Of a DNA stretch of 64,000 bases, positions 1 to 10,441 are shown piece by piece (position 1 is the stretch's first letter; each line of letters starts with the position of its first letter). Origin of the DNA: Sutterella sp. AM11-39 (lineage in GTDB: Bacteria; Pseudomonadota; Gammaproteobacteria; Burkholderiales; Burkholderiaceae_F). Position numbers and translations under genes: made by a program. A model generated the notes under the pieces. That model did not search any database. It was not told where the DNA came from and saw only the letters and a program-made list of their open reading frames with translations. The DNA is taken from NCBI RefSeq assembly GCF_003472385.1, contig NZ_QRLV01000008.1, positions 1 to 64,000 on the forward strand, given 5' to 3'.

Positions 1-620
1 ATCGGATCTTTGGACTTCCCGCGGCAGTGCTGGCAAACGTGTCCGTCTCGGAAAAGTACGTATTCCCGCACGTTCCAGAATCCGAGCTGTTCGCCTTGTT
101 GGTACGCCGCTTCGGCAATGTCCGGGTTCTTCAGCAGTTGCGTGTCAAACGCCGCTGTTTCGACGGTTATGGCAGTCACCGGCAAGACCCGCATGACCGC
201 TTCTACGCGCGACATGTGCGCCGCAATGCAGTTTTCCACCGAAGGAGCTAGCCAGCCTTCGCGCTTGCTTGCTACCCTGTTGTCGAAACGAGGCGCACGG
301 TAGCGCGTCTTGCGGCTGCGGCGAGAGCAGCGCAGGGCAAGACGGGCAGACAAAAGATCCGTGATGTCTTGACGCAGTTCTACTTCCGAAGCATAGAGTT
401 CGGCCTTTTCGGTTGTGGCCGAAAGACCAATGTGCTTGTAGCCGGAATCCACGCCAAGCGCTACAGGCTGCTTTGCTTCGCCCGTTGCGATCGTAAGTTG
501 AATCGTAAAAGGCGTGCGTCTTTTGACGATTGCTTTCTTCTCTTTGAGAAGCAGCCTTGCTTTTGCCGGTGAGCACGGCATCAACGGTTGCCCTCGTTTG
601 TTTAAAACAAATACTCTCAA
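1..620 (-). CDS. iscB: IscB RNA-guided HNH/RuvC nuclease, N-terminal part (runs off window)
   Basis: About 206 residues are visible. The start is a TTG at 618-620, preceded by GAGGAG (628-633) at 7-base spacing. The N-terminus holds the PLMP motif that names the IscB N-terminal domain (residues 12-15). RuvC-I follows (GVDSGYKHIGLS, Asp58), then an arginine-rich bridge helix (about residues 95-120), RuvC-II (ITVETAAFD, Glu154), and the opening of an HNH domain with a CxxC pair (Cys196, Cys199). The HNH start makes it IscB rather than IsrB, which lacks HNH. IscB proteins use an omega-RNA to cut double-stranded DNA and are ancestors of Cas9. The HNH catalytic residues, RuvC-III and the C-terminus lie beyond base 1, so intactness cannot be judged. 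Confidence 0.9.
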   Translation of the reverse strand, partial: MRVFVLNKRGQPLMPCSPAKARLLLKEKKAIVKRRTPFTIQLTIATGEAKQPVALGVDSGYKHIGLSATTEKAELYASEVELRQDITDLLSARLALRCSRRSRKTRYRAPRFDNRVASKREGWLAPSVENCIAAHMSRVEAVMRVLPVTAITVETAAFDTQLLKNPDIAEAAYQQGEQLGFWNVREYVLFRDGHVCQHCRGKSKDP

Positions 621-863
621 GATTTGACTCCTCGGTCTTGCGACCGGTTGAAATCCTTCGCCAATGTTGGAAGGGGTTTACCTGTTCACGGCACCGCTCC
701 TACCTCTCAGAGCTTTTAACCGCGAACCGCAGAGCGCGGGACTAGGATTGACATCCCGCGGTGCCTATGCATTCCCATTCAACGTAGCCCGCCTTTGGGG
801 CGGCCTGAGGCTAGTCAACCAAGGCTTTTATCAAGCCTCGCTCTTTAGAGCGGGGTAGTTGAC
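621..863 (-). ncRNA. omega-RNA / HEARO RNA of the IscB element
   Basis: This non-coding segment lies immediately 5' of iscB on the same strand. It opens with GTCAACTACCCCGC, followed by a string of hairpins. Those seen are GCTCT/AGAGC, GGCTT/AAGCC, GCCGCCCC/GGCGGGC, a CGCGGGA/TCCCGCG arm, and a last stem CGGTC-GCAA-GACCG (633-646) directly before the iscB ribosome binding site. Position and layout match HEARO RNAs, which serve as guide RNAs for IscB. The guide, about 16 bases, should lie just upstream at roughly 864-879, inside rnc. The 5' end is inferred from resemblance. An Infernal scan with the HEARO model (RF02033) would settle the boundaries. Confidence 0.82.
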
Positions 864-1588
864 TTACTTTTCTTTGCGTACGGAAATTTGGCCTTGACCT
901 TTTCAAGCATGCGTCCTGCTGCTTCCTGTTCGGCCACTCGACGACTCTTACCCTCTCCCACTTCTTCAAGTTCGGCCTTGGGTACGGAACAGGCACAGAC
1001 AAAATGCTGGCAGTGCGCCGCGCCCGTCACCTTGATGATTCGGTAGGAAGGAACCGGAAGTCGACGCGCCTGCAGAAATTCCTGAAGCAGCGTCTTGTGG
1101 TCCTTAGCAAGACGTTCGCCCGACATCGCCTTCGCGGAAAGAATCGGCTCGTACAGACGCAAAATGACGTGCTGAGCCTCTTCGAAGCCGCCGTCAAGAA
1201 ACACCGCGCCGAAAACCGCTTCGCAGGCGTCGGCAAGAATAGAGGGGCGATCGGCGCCGCCCGTCTTGAGTTCGCCCTCGCCGAGATAGATGAACTGCCC
1301 GATCTGAATCTGCGCGGCGATCTCGTCGAGCGCCTTTTCACAAACCAGATTGGAACGCACGCGCGATAGCACGCCTTCGGTGAAGTGACGATCGCGTAGG
1401 AAAAGCGCGTGACCGATGACGCAGTTCAAAACCGAGTCGCCCAGAAATTCAAGGCGTTCGTTGTGCTCGGAAGCAAAACTGCGGTGTGTGAGTGCTCGCT
1501 TTAGTAGCGCCTTGTTTTTGAACTGATACCCGATGCGAGATTCGAGTTCTTCGGCCGGCAGAAGCACACGTGTAACCTGAGCTGACAT
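845..1588 (-). CDS. rnc: Ribonuclease III
   Basis: RNase III (247 residues) cuts double-stranded RNA in rRNA and mRNA maturation. The signature HNERLEFLGDSVL is at residues 42-54, with metal-binding Glu44, Glu47 and Asp51. The second acidic pair is Asp120 and Glu123 in LADACEAVFGA. A double-stranded RNA-binding domain occupies about residues 155-230. The gene lies 13 bases downstream of lepB, as usual in this lineage. The last codons (STTPL and the TAA stop) fall inside the omega-RNA sequence of the adjacent IscB element, so the native C-terminus appears to have been replaced. All catalytic residues are intact and the tail lies past the RNA-binding domain, so activity is probably kept. Confidence 0.96.
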   Translation of the reverse strand: MSAQVTRVLLPAEELESRIGYQFKNKALLKRALTHRSFASEHNERLEFLGDSVLNCVIGHALFLRDRHFTEGVLSRVRSNLVCEKALDEIAAQIQIGQFIYLGEGELKTGGADRPSILADACEAVFGAVFLDGGFEEAQHVILRLYEPILSAKAMSGERLAKDHKTLLQEFLQARRLPVPSYRIIKVTGAAHCQHFVCACSVPKAELEEVGEGKSRRVAEQEAAGRMLEKVKAKFPYAKKSKSTTPL

Positions 1589-1601
1589 AGTTCTTCTCGC
1601 C

Positions 1602-2492
1602 TTATTTGATCGAACCGACGCGGCTCATGTCGCTGAAGTTGGCCCAGATGAGAACGGCTTTGCCTACGATCATGTCGTCGGTCACAAAGCCCCAGTAGCG
1701 GCTGTCCTCACTGTTGTCGCGGTTGTCTCCAAGCACGAAATACTGATCCTGCGGCACCTTGCAGGTAAACCCGTTGCTGAAGTAACGGCAAGCGTTGCCC
1801 ACGCGCGGATAGGGCTGACCGCGCAGTCCCGCCGGATAGCGGTTGTCAACGGCTAAACGATGTTCGTGTTCGCCGAGCTTTTCCGTACGTTCCTGCAGAG
1901 TCACCATCGAGAACGGATCAACCCAATCACCCACAAGCGTCTGCTTGACCACTTCGCCGTTGATGCGCAGTTCCTTGTTGACGTAGGACACGGTATCGCC
2001 GGGCAGTCCCACGACACGCTTGATGTAATCCATCGATTCATCCATCGGATAGCGGAACACCATCACGTCGCCTCGCTGCGGGGTGCCGACGTCAATGATC
2101 TTTGTGTTGGCAACCGGCAGACGAACGCCGTATGTGTACTTATTCACCAGAATGAAGTCGCCGATGTAAAGGGTCGGCAACATAGATCCCGAAGGAATGC
2201 GGAAGGGTTCAAAAAGGAAGGAACGCAACAGGAACACGATCAGAATCACCGGGAAGAGTCCTGCCGTGTAATCCAGCCACCAGGGCATGCGTGTGTCACG
2301 CGCATACATATCGTTGCGCGCCTTGATGACGCTTGTCTCACCGCGATCGATGGCTTCGCGGTTGGCGGTCTCAAATTCCCGTGCCTTGGCATCGGCCTCA
2401 GCTCGGCGGCGCGGACGGAAGTAAAACTTCTCGGCAATCCACATCACGCCGGTAAAGACCGTCAGAAGAAACAAAATCAGTGCAAAGTTCAT
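1602..2492 (-). CDS. lepB: Signal peptidase I
   Basis: LepB (296 residues) is the inner-membrane serine protease that removes Sec and Tat signal peptides. Two membrane segments are visible, residues 2-20 and about 76-92, separated by a charged cytoplasmic loop. The catalytic Ser103 lies in IPSGSMLPTL, and the general-base Lys158 lies in YIKRVVGLPGD, forming the Ser/Lys dyad. The box GDNRDNSEDSRYWG near the C-terminus is also typical. It sits between lepA and rnc on the same strand. A stem-loop with a U-tract separates it from lepA, so it may be transcribed partly by read-through. Nothing is missing. Confidence 0.97.
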   Translation of the reverse strand: MNFALILFLLTVFTGVMWIAEKFYFRPRRRAEADAKAREFETANREAIDRGETSVIKARNDMYARDTRMPWWLDYTAGLFPVILIVFLLRSFLFEPFRIPSGSMLPTLYIGDFILVNKYTYGVRLPVANTKIIDVGTPQRGDVMVFRYPMDESMDYIKRVVGLPGDTVSYVNKELRINGEVVKQTLVGDWVDPFSMVTLQERTEKLGEHEHRLAVDNRYPAGLRGQPYPRVGNACRYFSNGFTCKVPQDQYFVLGDNRDNSEDSRYWGFVTDDMIVGKAVLIWANFSDMSRVGSIK

Positions 2493-2560
2493 TTTTTCGA
2501 GCTTTCGAAAGCGATCTGCCGCAAGCGGTCAAGCACCCCGGCAGAATGATTTGAATTCTG

Positions 2561-2600
2561 AACAAAAGCCGGCCAACGATGTAAACGCACCGTTGCCGGC
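2561..2600 (-). terminator. Intrinsic terminator between lepA and lepB
   Basis: On the minus strand GCCGGCAACG (2591-2600) pairs with CGTTGGCCGGC (2568-2578), followed by TTTTGTT. It lies just after the lepA stop codon and before lepB, so it probably lowers read-through from lepA into lepB-rnc. Confidence 0.7.
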
Positions 2601-2608
2601 CTACCTTT

Positions 2609-4402
2609 TTATTTGTCGTCGACCTGAAGAATGGCAAGGAAGGCTTCCTGCGGAATTTCCACGCTGCCCACCTGTTTCATGCGCTTCTTACCAGCCTTCT
2701 GCTTTTCCAAGAGCTTCTTCTTACGCGTAATGTCGCCACCGTAACACTTGGCAAGCACGTTCTTTCTTAAGGCCTTCACATTTTCGCGAGCAATGATGTT
2801 TGCGCCAATGGCTGCCTGAATCGCCACGTCGTACATCTGGCGCGGAATGAGACTGCGCAGGCGGCTAACGATCTCGCGGCCGCGAAACTGTGCGTTCGTG
2901 CGGTGAATGATGGTGCTCAACGCATCCACGCGATCGCCGTTGATGAGCATATCGACCTTGACGACGTCGCTTGCGCGGTACTCTTTAAACTCGTAGTCCA
3001 TGGAGGCGTAACCGCGGGTTATTGACTTCATACGGTCAAAGAAGTCGAGCACGATTTCAGCCAGCGGCAGTTCGTAGGTCAGGTGAACCTGACGTCCGTG
3101 GTAGGCCATGTTGATCTGCACGCCGCGCTTTTCCTGACACAGCTTCATCACCGCGCCCACGTAGTCGTTAGGCACAAAAATCGTCACAGTGTCGATCGGC
3201 TCGCGAATCTCGGCAATCTTGTCAACCGGAGGCAGCTTGCTCGGGTTTTCCACGCGCACGACTTCGCCGTTGGTCATCAACACTTCGTAGACCACGCTCG
3301 GTGCCGTCGTAATGAGGTCCATGTCGTATTCGCGCTCGAGACGCTCCTGCACAATGTCCATGTGCAACAGCCCGAGGAAGCCCGCGCGGAAACCGAAGCC
3401 CAGGGCCTGAGAGACTTCAGGCTCAAACTGAAGCGCCGCATCGTTGAGCTGCAGCTTCAGAAGCGCTTCGCGCAACGCGTCGTATTGATTGGACTCCACC
3501 GGATACAGACCGGCAAACACCTGGGGCTTGACTTCCTTAAAACCGGGAAGCGGCGCCGAAGCAGGATTTTGAGCGTGCGTAAACGTATCGCCCACGCGCG
3601 CTTCCTTGAGTTCCTTGATGCCTGAAACCACAAAGCCCACTTCGCCGGGCTTGAGGCAGTCGCGCACCTGCGCCTTGGGCGTAAAAACGCCGACCTGCTC
3701 GACGAGGTGAGTGGCGCCGGAAGCCATCAGCATCACCTTGTCCTTCGGACGGATGACGCCGTTGACGACTCGAACGAGCGTGACGATGCCCACGTAGTTG
3801 TCAAACCAGCTGTCGATGATGAGCGCCTGCAGCGGAGCATTTTCGTCGCCTTTGGGAGGCGGCACGTCGCGCACGATGCGCTCGAGAATATCGTCGATGC
3901 CCATGCCGGTCTTGGCCGAGCATTCCACCGCGTCGGTGGCATCAATGCCGATGACGTCCTCGATTTCTTCCTTGGCGGCGTCGGGATTGGCGCTTGCCAA
4001 GTCCATCTTGTTGAGAACCGGCACGACTTCAACACCCAGATCGATAGCCGTATAGCAGTTGGCCACCGTCTGCGCTTCCACGCCCTGAGTAGCGTCGACC
4101 ACCAAAAGAGCTCCTTCGCAGGCCGACAGAGAGCGGCTCACCTCATAGGAGAAGTCGACGTGCCCCGGGGTGTCGATCAAATTGAGTTCGTAAATCTGAC
4201 CGTCCTTGGCCTTGTACTTAAGACTGGCCGTCTGAGCCTTAATCGTGATGCCGCGTTCGCGCTCGAGATCCATGCTGTCGAGCACCTGTTCGCTCATCTC
4301 TCGATCGCTCAGACCACCGCAACGCTGAATCAAACGGTCAGCCAGCGTCGACTTGCCATGATCGATATGGGCAATGATGGAAAAATTACGGATATTGTCC
4401 AT
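2609..4402 (-). CDS. lepA: Elongation factor 4 (back-translocating GTPase LepA)
   Basis: The protein has 597 residues, the normal LepA length. It begins [19 protein letters not shown], with the G1 loop [10 protein letters not shown]3 is [12 protein letters not shown] and G4 is [11 protein letters not shown]-like domains II, III and V follow, then the LepA-specific C-terminal domain rich in lysine ([13 protein letters not shown]). LepA binds the ribosome and helps resolve stalled or misassembled complexes under ionic stress. It is the first gene of the lepA-lepB-rnc set and is divergent from the DUF2863-like gene across a 313-base gap. The ATG start fits the family N-terminus exactly. Confidence 0.98.
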   Translation of the reverse strand: MDNIRNFSIIAHIDHGKSTLADRLIQRCGGLSDREMSEQVLDSMDLERERGITIKAQTASLKYKAKDGQIYELNLIDTPGHVDFSYEVSRSLSACEGALLVVDATQGVEAQTVANCYTAIDLGVEVVPVLNKMDLASANPDAAKEEIEDVIGIDATDAVECSAKTGMGIDDILERIVRDVPPPKGDENAPLQALIIDSWFDNYVGIVTLVRVVNGVIRPKDKVMLMASGATHLVEQVGVFTPKAQVRDCLKPGEVGFVVSGIKELKEARVGDTFTHAQNPASAPLPGFKEVKPQVFAGLYPVESNQYDALREALLKLQLNDAALQFEPEVSQALGFGFRAGFLGLLHMDIVQERLEREYDMDLITTAPSVVYEVLMTNGEVVRVENPSKLPPVDKIAEIREPIDTVTIFVPNDYVGAVMKLCQEKRGVQINMAYHGRQVHLTYELPLAEIVLDFFDRMKSITRGYASMDYEFKEYRASDVVKVDMLINGDRVDALSTIIHRTNAQFRGREIVSRLRSLIPRQMYDVAIQAAIGANIIARENVKALRKNVLAKCYGGDITRKKKLLEKQKAGKKRMKQVGSVEIPQEAFLAILQVDDK

Positions 4403-4715
4403 TGAAAATTACGTTGGGTTTATCGTGGGATACAGGCCGATCGATCGAGCATTTCCAAGGACTCGTGAGACGATCCTTTCGCGCGCAAAGCCAAAGGCGC
4501 ACCGTCACACCAAGCCTCGCGACCGACCTTTTGGGAAATGTTGGCGCATTTTATCATGCGGCTTCATACGAAAAAGACGCAAAACCAACGTCCGAAACGC
4601 TTGTTACGAGAAGCTTTCGGTTTGTTTCTGAAAAAGATTTTCGAGCACCGGCATCTTTGTTTTTGGGGGCTATTGCGCTAGACTCAGTTTCCTTTTCATT
4701 TCCGCTTCTAATTTT
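4403..4715. other. Divergent intergenic region between lepA and the DUF2863-like gene (313 bases)
   Basis: No gene or RNA was recognised. Rightward, TTGTTT (4657-4662) and TAGACT (4679-4684) are 16 bases apart and make a plausible promoter for the 4716 gene. Leftward, TAAAAT (4548-4553 on the minus strand) is a possible -10 box for lepA. The open frames crossing the gap lack homology cues and good ribosome binding sites. Confidence 0.4.
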
Positions 4716-5888
4716 TTGACCGTGAGCTCAGAAATCCGTCTCGACAATGTCCGCAACGAACTCATCCGTGTGATGAGCGTGTTGGTGCAGTGCACCTCGC
4801 ATATGCAGGCGCAACCCCATGAGGCTCGCCTCAGAGAACTGTGCGATGCCGTTCTCACTGAAGGCGAAGACGGCGACATTGAGGCGGCGCTCGCTCACTT
4901 CAAGGCCGAAGAGCCCGGCGGATACGGCTATGAGAAGCTTCTTACCATTGCGGAAGACTGCGCGGAAGCCGTTGTCGACGAGCGCGGTAGCGCCCTGCTT
5001 TTGCTGATTCCGATCATGGCCTGGAGCCGCTACCGCAACTATCACGGCGTGCTCGACGAAGATGTGCTCGAAAAAATCGCCGATTGTGTGCGCAAGAGCT
5101 TTTCCTCACCTAAGGCAAACGTCGTGATGGGTTCGCACATGCTCTCGGCCGATCATCTCCCGGAAGCGTTTCGCGATGTGCGCGGCCTTCTCGAACGGAT
5201 GCGCCGCCTCAACCACGGCGACGTATACGACATCAGTTCTTTGGTGCGCGAAGTGCCGCCGCCCGACTTTGCCGACAGCCGCTACATCCTTTGCTCCGTC
5301 TCAGCTCAGAACACAACCGACCTGTTCCGCAGCACCGACGACGGCCTCGTTGAGGTAGCCCGCGGCATGATGGATTTTTGCCTGCAGGTGCACGAACTGC
5401 TCGAGCTCACCATGATCGGTTCTGTCTTCGAAGTGCAGCCCGTCGGCGGTTTTTATCAGAGCTGGCGCGAATCTGAAACCACGATGCGTTCCTGGGGCCT
5501 GAAGTCGCTCGTTGACTTTGCGGGCAGCATGGGTTACGAACCCAACCAGCTGATCGCTACGCTCGGCCTATTCGTTCCCAATTCGCGCGAACAGGACAAG
5601 ATGAGCGAACTGCGCATCGGCCTTACCCCCAAAAACGAGCGCGATCACGTCATCTGCGGCGTCGCCTGGCCCGTGATTCCTGAAGAAGTCGATGCATTTT
5701 CAGGTACGGCGCGCGACATCCTCGAGAGCAAAGGTCTGAAGTACATCGTCGAGCATGAACAAAGTTTCTCGCTTGAGTGGTGCGAAGACTGCGGCTCCCC
5801 TCTTTACGCCACCCCCGACGGTCTGGTGGTGCATGTGGAATTGTCCGGAGCAGACGCCGTTTCCGAGTTTGCGCCCACGCTCAACTAA
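4716..5888 (+). CDS. DUF2863-like protein of unknown function
   Basis: This 390-residue protein resembles the DUF2863 proteins of Burkholderiales. The recognisable part is the C-terminus: RIGLTPKNERDHVICGVAWPV, then a paired-cysteine box (WCEDCGSPLYATPDGLVVH), like the FCEDCGAPYFPN region of that family. No signal peptide, membrane segment or known catalytic motif is seen, so it is probably cytoplasmic. The start is uncertain: TTG at 4716 and GTG at 4722 are both possible, and neither has a clear Shine-Dalgarno. It is convergent with clpB across a shared terminator. Function is unknown; the CxxC pair suggests a small metal site but this is inference. Confidence 0.85.
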   Translation: MTVSSEIRLDNVRNELIRVMSVLVQCTSHMQAQPHEARLRELCDAVLTEGEDGDIEAALAHFKAEEPGGYGYEKLLTIAEDCAEAVVDERGSALLLLIPIMAWSRYRNYHGVLDEDVLEKIADCVRKSFSSPKANVVMGSHMLSADHLPEAFRDVRGLLERMRRLNHGDVYDISSLVREVPPPDFADSRYILCSVSAQNTTDLFRSTDDGLVEVARGMMDFCLQVHELLELTMIGSVFEVQPVGGFYQSWRESETTMRSWGLKSLVDFAGSMGYEPNQLIATLGLFVPNSREQDKMSELRIGLTPKNERDHVICGVAWPVIPEEVDAFSGTARDILESKGLKYIVEHEQSFSLEWCEDCGSPLYATPDGLVVHVELSGADAVSEFAPTLN

Positions 5889-5907
5889 AACAACTTCAAC
5901 CGACAGA

Positions 5908-5949
5908 AAAAAGCCTGAAGGCGAGGTTTGTCCCGCATTCAGGCTTTTG
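5908..5949. terminator. Bidirectional terminator between the DUF2863-like gene and clpB
   Basis: AAAAAAGCCTGAA (5908-5920) and TTCAGGCTTTT (5939-5949) form a stem with an A-tract on one side and a T-tract on the other. It can end transcription from both convergent genes. Confidence 0.85.
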
Positions 5950-5988
5950 TGATCGGCCGACAGTCTCGTCGGCCGTCGTTGCAGCGAT

Positions 5989-8583
<2,595 letters not shown>

Positions 8584-8636
8584 CTAATCCAATTCCTTAC
8601 TTCTGTCGAGACTTCATCACCTCGACGTTAATGGCT

Positions 8637-8665
8637 ATGTGGGGTTGGTTTTTCCTCATTTCAAG
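8637..8665 (-). promoter_or_regulatory. Sigma-32 (RpoH) type promoter of clpB
   Basis: On the minus strand CTTGAAA (8659-8665) is followed after 14 bases by CCCCACAT (8637-8644). This is close to the RpoH consensus CTTGAAA, spacer 13-17, CCCCATNT. It lies just upstream of clpB, a classic heat-shock gene. Confidence 0.85.
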
Positions 8666-8836
8666 GAATGCAATTCCGAAAAAGTTTCTGAATTTTTCTC
8701 GGTTTCTTACCCTAATACTGTGCACAGGCCTTTGGCGGGGCTACAATGGATGGCAGTTTTTCCAATTTGTATAAAAAGATCGGCCAATCGCGCGTCACTG
8801 CGAGGGGCTGTTCGCTCATTACGAAAGGAAGATGAA

Positions 8837-9829
8837 GTGACTGTCAATCGTCGTACTTTGATCGGCACCGTCTGTGCCATCTCCGTTTTCGGTGTTCCGC
8901 TGATTTCCTCGGCCCAGACCGGAACCCGCTCCAATCCCATCAAGATCGTCGTTCCCTACCCGCCCGGAGGCCCTCTGGACGTTTCGGCACGCGCCATTGC
9001 CGAAGCAGTGCACGCTGACCTGGGCAACGTCATCGTCGACAACCGCCCGGGCGCCGGCGGCAACCGCGGCGTGACCTATCTCGCGCAGCAAAAGCCCGAC
9101 GGCATGACGTTGTGCGTCGGAGCCGTTGCCACACACGCCGTCAACCCGAACTTGTTCAAGAAGCTTCCCTACGACCCGATCAAAGACTTTGAGCCGGTTA
9201 CGCTCATCGCTCACGTTCCCAATGTGCTTGTCGTCACACCGGAATTTCAGCAACGTACCGGCATCAAATCCGTCAAAGATTTGATTGCCTACTGCAAGGC
9301 AAATCCCGACAAGCTCAACTACGCCTCCGGCGGAAACGGTTCGGCCGGTCACATGGCAGGCGAACTTCTCAAAGCCAAAGCCGGCATCAAGATGGTGCAC
9401 GTGCCCTATGCCGGTGCCTCGGCCGCTCAACTTTCCGTTCTTGCCGGCCAAACCGACCTCATTTTCGACAACCTCTCGTCGGCCTCCGCCAACATTCAAG
9501 CCGGCAAACTGGTTCCGCTTGCCGTCACCACCACCAAACGCGCAGAAGCACTTCCCGATGTGCCCACTATGGTCGAAGCCGGCGTGGCAGGATTTGACAT
9601 CTCGACTTGGTACGGTTTGTTCGTGCCAGCCAAGACGCCTCGCGACATTGTCATGCACCTCAATAGCGTAATTACCAAGGCGCTTGCGAGCGACGACATG
9701 AAGAAACGTCTGGCACGTCTGGGGGGCGAATCTGCACCATGCAAACCCGAAGAGTTTGCCGCTTTGATCAAGACGGAATTGGCGAAATACGCCGAAATCG
9801 TCAAAGCCTCCGGAGCTCGCGTCGACTGA
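8837..9829 (+). CDS. Bug-family periplasmic binding protein of a tripartite tricarboxylate transporter
   Basis: The start chosen is GTG 8837, preceded by AAGGAAG at good spacing; it gives 330 residues and a Sec signal (MTVNRRTLIGTVCAISVFG, cleavage near SSAQ). An open frame extends further upstream but lacks a ribosome binding site. The mature part has Bug/TctC hallmarks: KIVVPYPPGGPLDVSARAIA, then DNRPGAGGNRG, and a long C-terminal lobe. Such proteins capture carboxylates such as citrate, tartrate or terephthalate and pass them to TctAB. tctB and tctA follow, so the set is a complete TTT transporter. The ligand cannot be read from sequence; an acidic metabolite fits a non-sugar-using gut organism (inference). 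Confidence 0.92.
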   Translation: MTVNRRTLIGTVCAISVFGVPLISSAQTGTRSNPIKIVVPYPPGGPLDVSARAIAEAVHADLGNVIVDNRPGAGGNRGVTYLAQQKPDGMTLCVGAVATHAVNPNLFKKLPYDPIKDFEPVTLIAHVPNVLVVTPEFQQRTGIKSVKDLIAYCKANPDKLNYASGGNGSAGHMAGELLKAKAGIKMVHVPYAGASAAQLSVLAGQTDLIFDNLSSASANIQAGKLVPLAVTTTKRAEALPDVPTMVEAGVAGFDISTWYGLFVPAKTPRDIVMHLNSVITKALASDDMKKRLARLGGESAPCKPEEFAALIKTELAKYAEIVKASGARVD

Positions 9830-9848
9830 TCAAAAGTTCACGGAGCAT

Positions 9849-9879
9849 CCCGGCCGGCGTTTGATTGTCGTCGGCCGGG
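9849..9879 (+). promoter_or_regulatory. GC-rich stem-loop between the binding-protein gene and tctB
   Basis: CCCGGCCG (9849-9856) pairs perfectly with CGGCCGGG (9872-9879), with no U-tract behind it. Such hairpins often protect the binding-protein mRNA or dampen the membrane genes, since the periplasmic component is needed in excess. Confidence 0.5.
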
Positions 9880-9951
9880 CATATGTGCGCGGGCGCCGTA
9901 CGTCATAGAAAAACAAAACGGCGCCTTTCCTCGGTCACTTCAAGCACTTTT

Positions 9952-10428
9952 ATGGTTGTAGGGAATCGCAAAGACTTCTGGTCGGGCATCCTTTTTGCTC
10001 TACTCGGCGTCTTTTTCATCGTATTTGCCCAAGAGCACGAACTCGGTCAAGCATCCCGCATGGGGCCCGCCTACTTTCCGACGGTTTTGGGCATTCTGCT
10101 GGCAGCTATCGGACTTATCGTCGCTCTTCTCGGTTATTTTCGTAAAGCCCCCATCACGGAAACCGGCGAAGACACCGGCGAGATCATGCCGTTTCGTTGG
10201 AATGTTCTGTTTTTGATTCTGGGCTCCATTCTGGTCTTTGGGCTAGCTTTGAATACTTTCGGACTGATGCTCTCATTGGCGGCCATGATTTTGATCGCCG
10301 GACTTGCATCACCCGACTTTCGTTTCAAAGAAACACTCGCCATCATCCTTGTAATGGATCTGTTGGCATGGCTTATTTTCGTCTACGGCGTCGGGATGCT
10401 TGTGCCCGTCTGGCCCGTCTTCATGTAA
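9952..10428 (+). CDS. tctB: Tripartite tricarboxylate transporter small membrane subunit, TctB family
   Basis: With the ATG at 9952 the protein has 158 residues, the usual TctB size. Four hydrophobic segments are visible: about residues 10-25 (FWSGILFALLGVFFIVFA), 42-62, 82-102, and 110-155 with a central break. The fold is the poorly conserved four-helix TctB subunit that pairs with TctA in the inner membrane. No strong Shine-Dalgarno precedes the start, and upstream in-frame starts (for example 9865) would add a charged tail unlike the family. It lies 13 bases before tctA, so coupled translation is likely. Confidence 0.85.
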   Translation: MVVGNRKDFWSGILFALLGVFFIVFAQEHELGQASRMGPAYFPTVLGILLAAIGLIVALLGYFRKAPITETGEDTGEIMPFRWNVLFLILGSILVFGLALNTFGLMLSLAAMILIAGLASPDFRFKETLAIILVMDLLAWLIFVYGVGMLVPVWPVFM

Positions 10429-10441
10429 GTAGGAGCCGGAA

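Larger units (their letters stand above)
1..863 (-). mobile_element. IscB-type OMEGA element (omega-RNA plus truncated iscB), inserted at the 3' end of rnc
   Basis: Reading on the minus strand, the end of rnc is followed directly by a structured non-coding segment of about 240 bases and then by an RNA-guided-nuclease gene that runs off the window at base 1. This RNA-then-nuclease order is that of IscB elements of the IS200/IS605 superfamily. No TnpA transposase gene is visible, so the element may be mobilised in trans or its transposase may lie outside the window. The rnc-proximal boundary is placed near base 863, where the conserved omega-RNA sequence appears to begin; the other boundary is not in the window. 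The usual rnc neighbour in this lineage, era, is not next to rnc here. Confidence 0.85.

Noticed and set aside
145..576. A 143-codon open frame on the minus strand
   Set aside because: It lies out of frame inside iscB, which has the family motifs; the frame has none.
557..858. Small plus-strand frames over 557-858
   Set aside because: They cross the omega-RNA stems and have no homology cues or ribosome binding sites.
8639..8836. Upstream extension of the Bug gene to 8639
   Set aside because: It would start inside the clpB sigma-32 promoter and put 66 residues before a clear signal peptide; GTG 8837 has a good Shine-Dalgarno.
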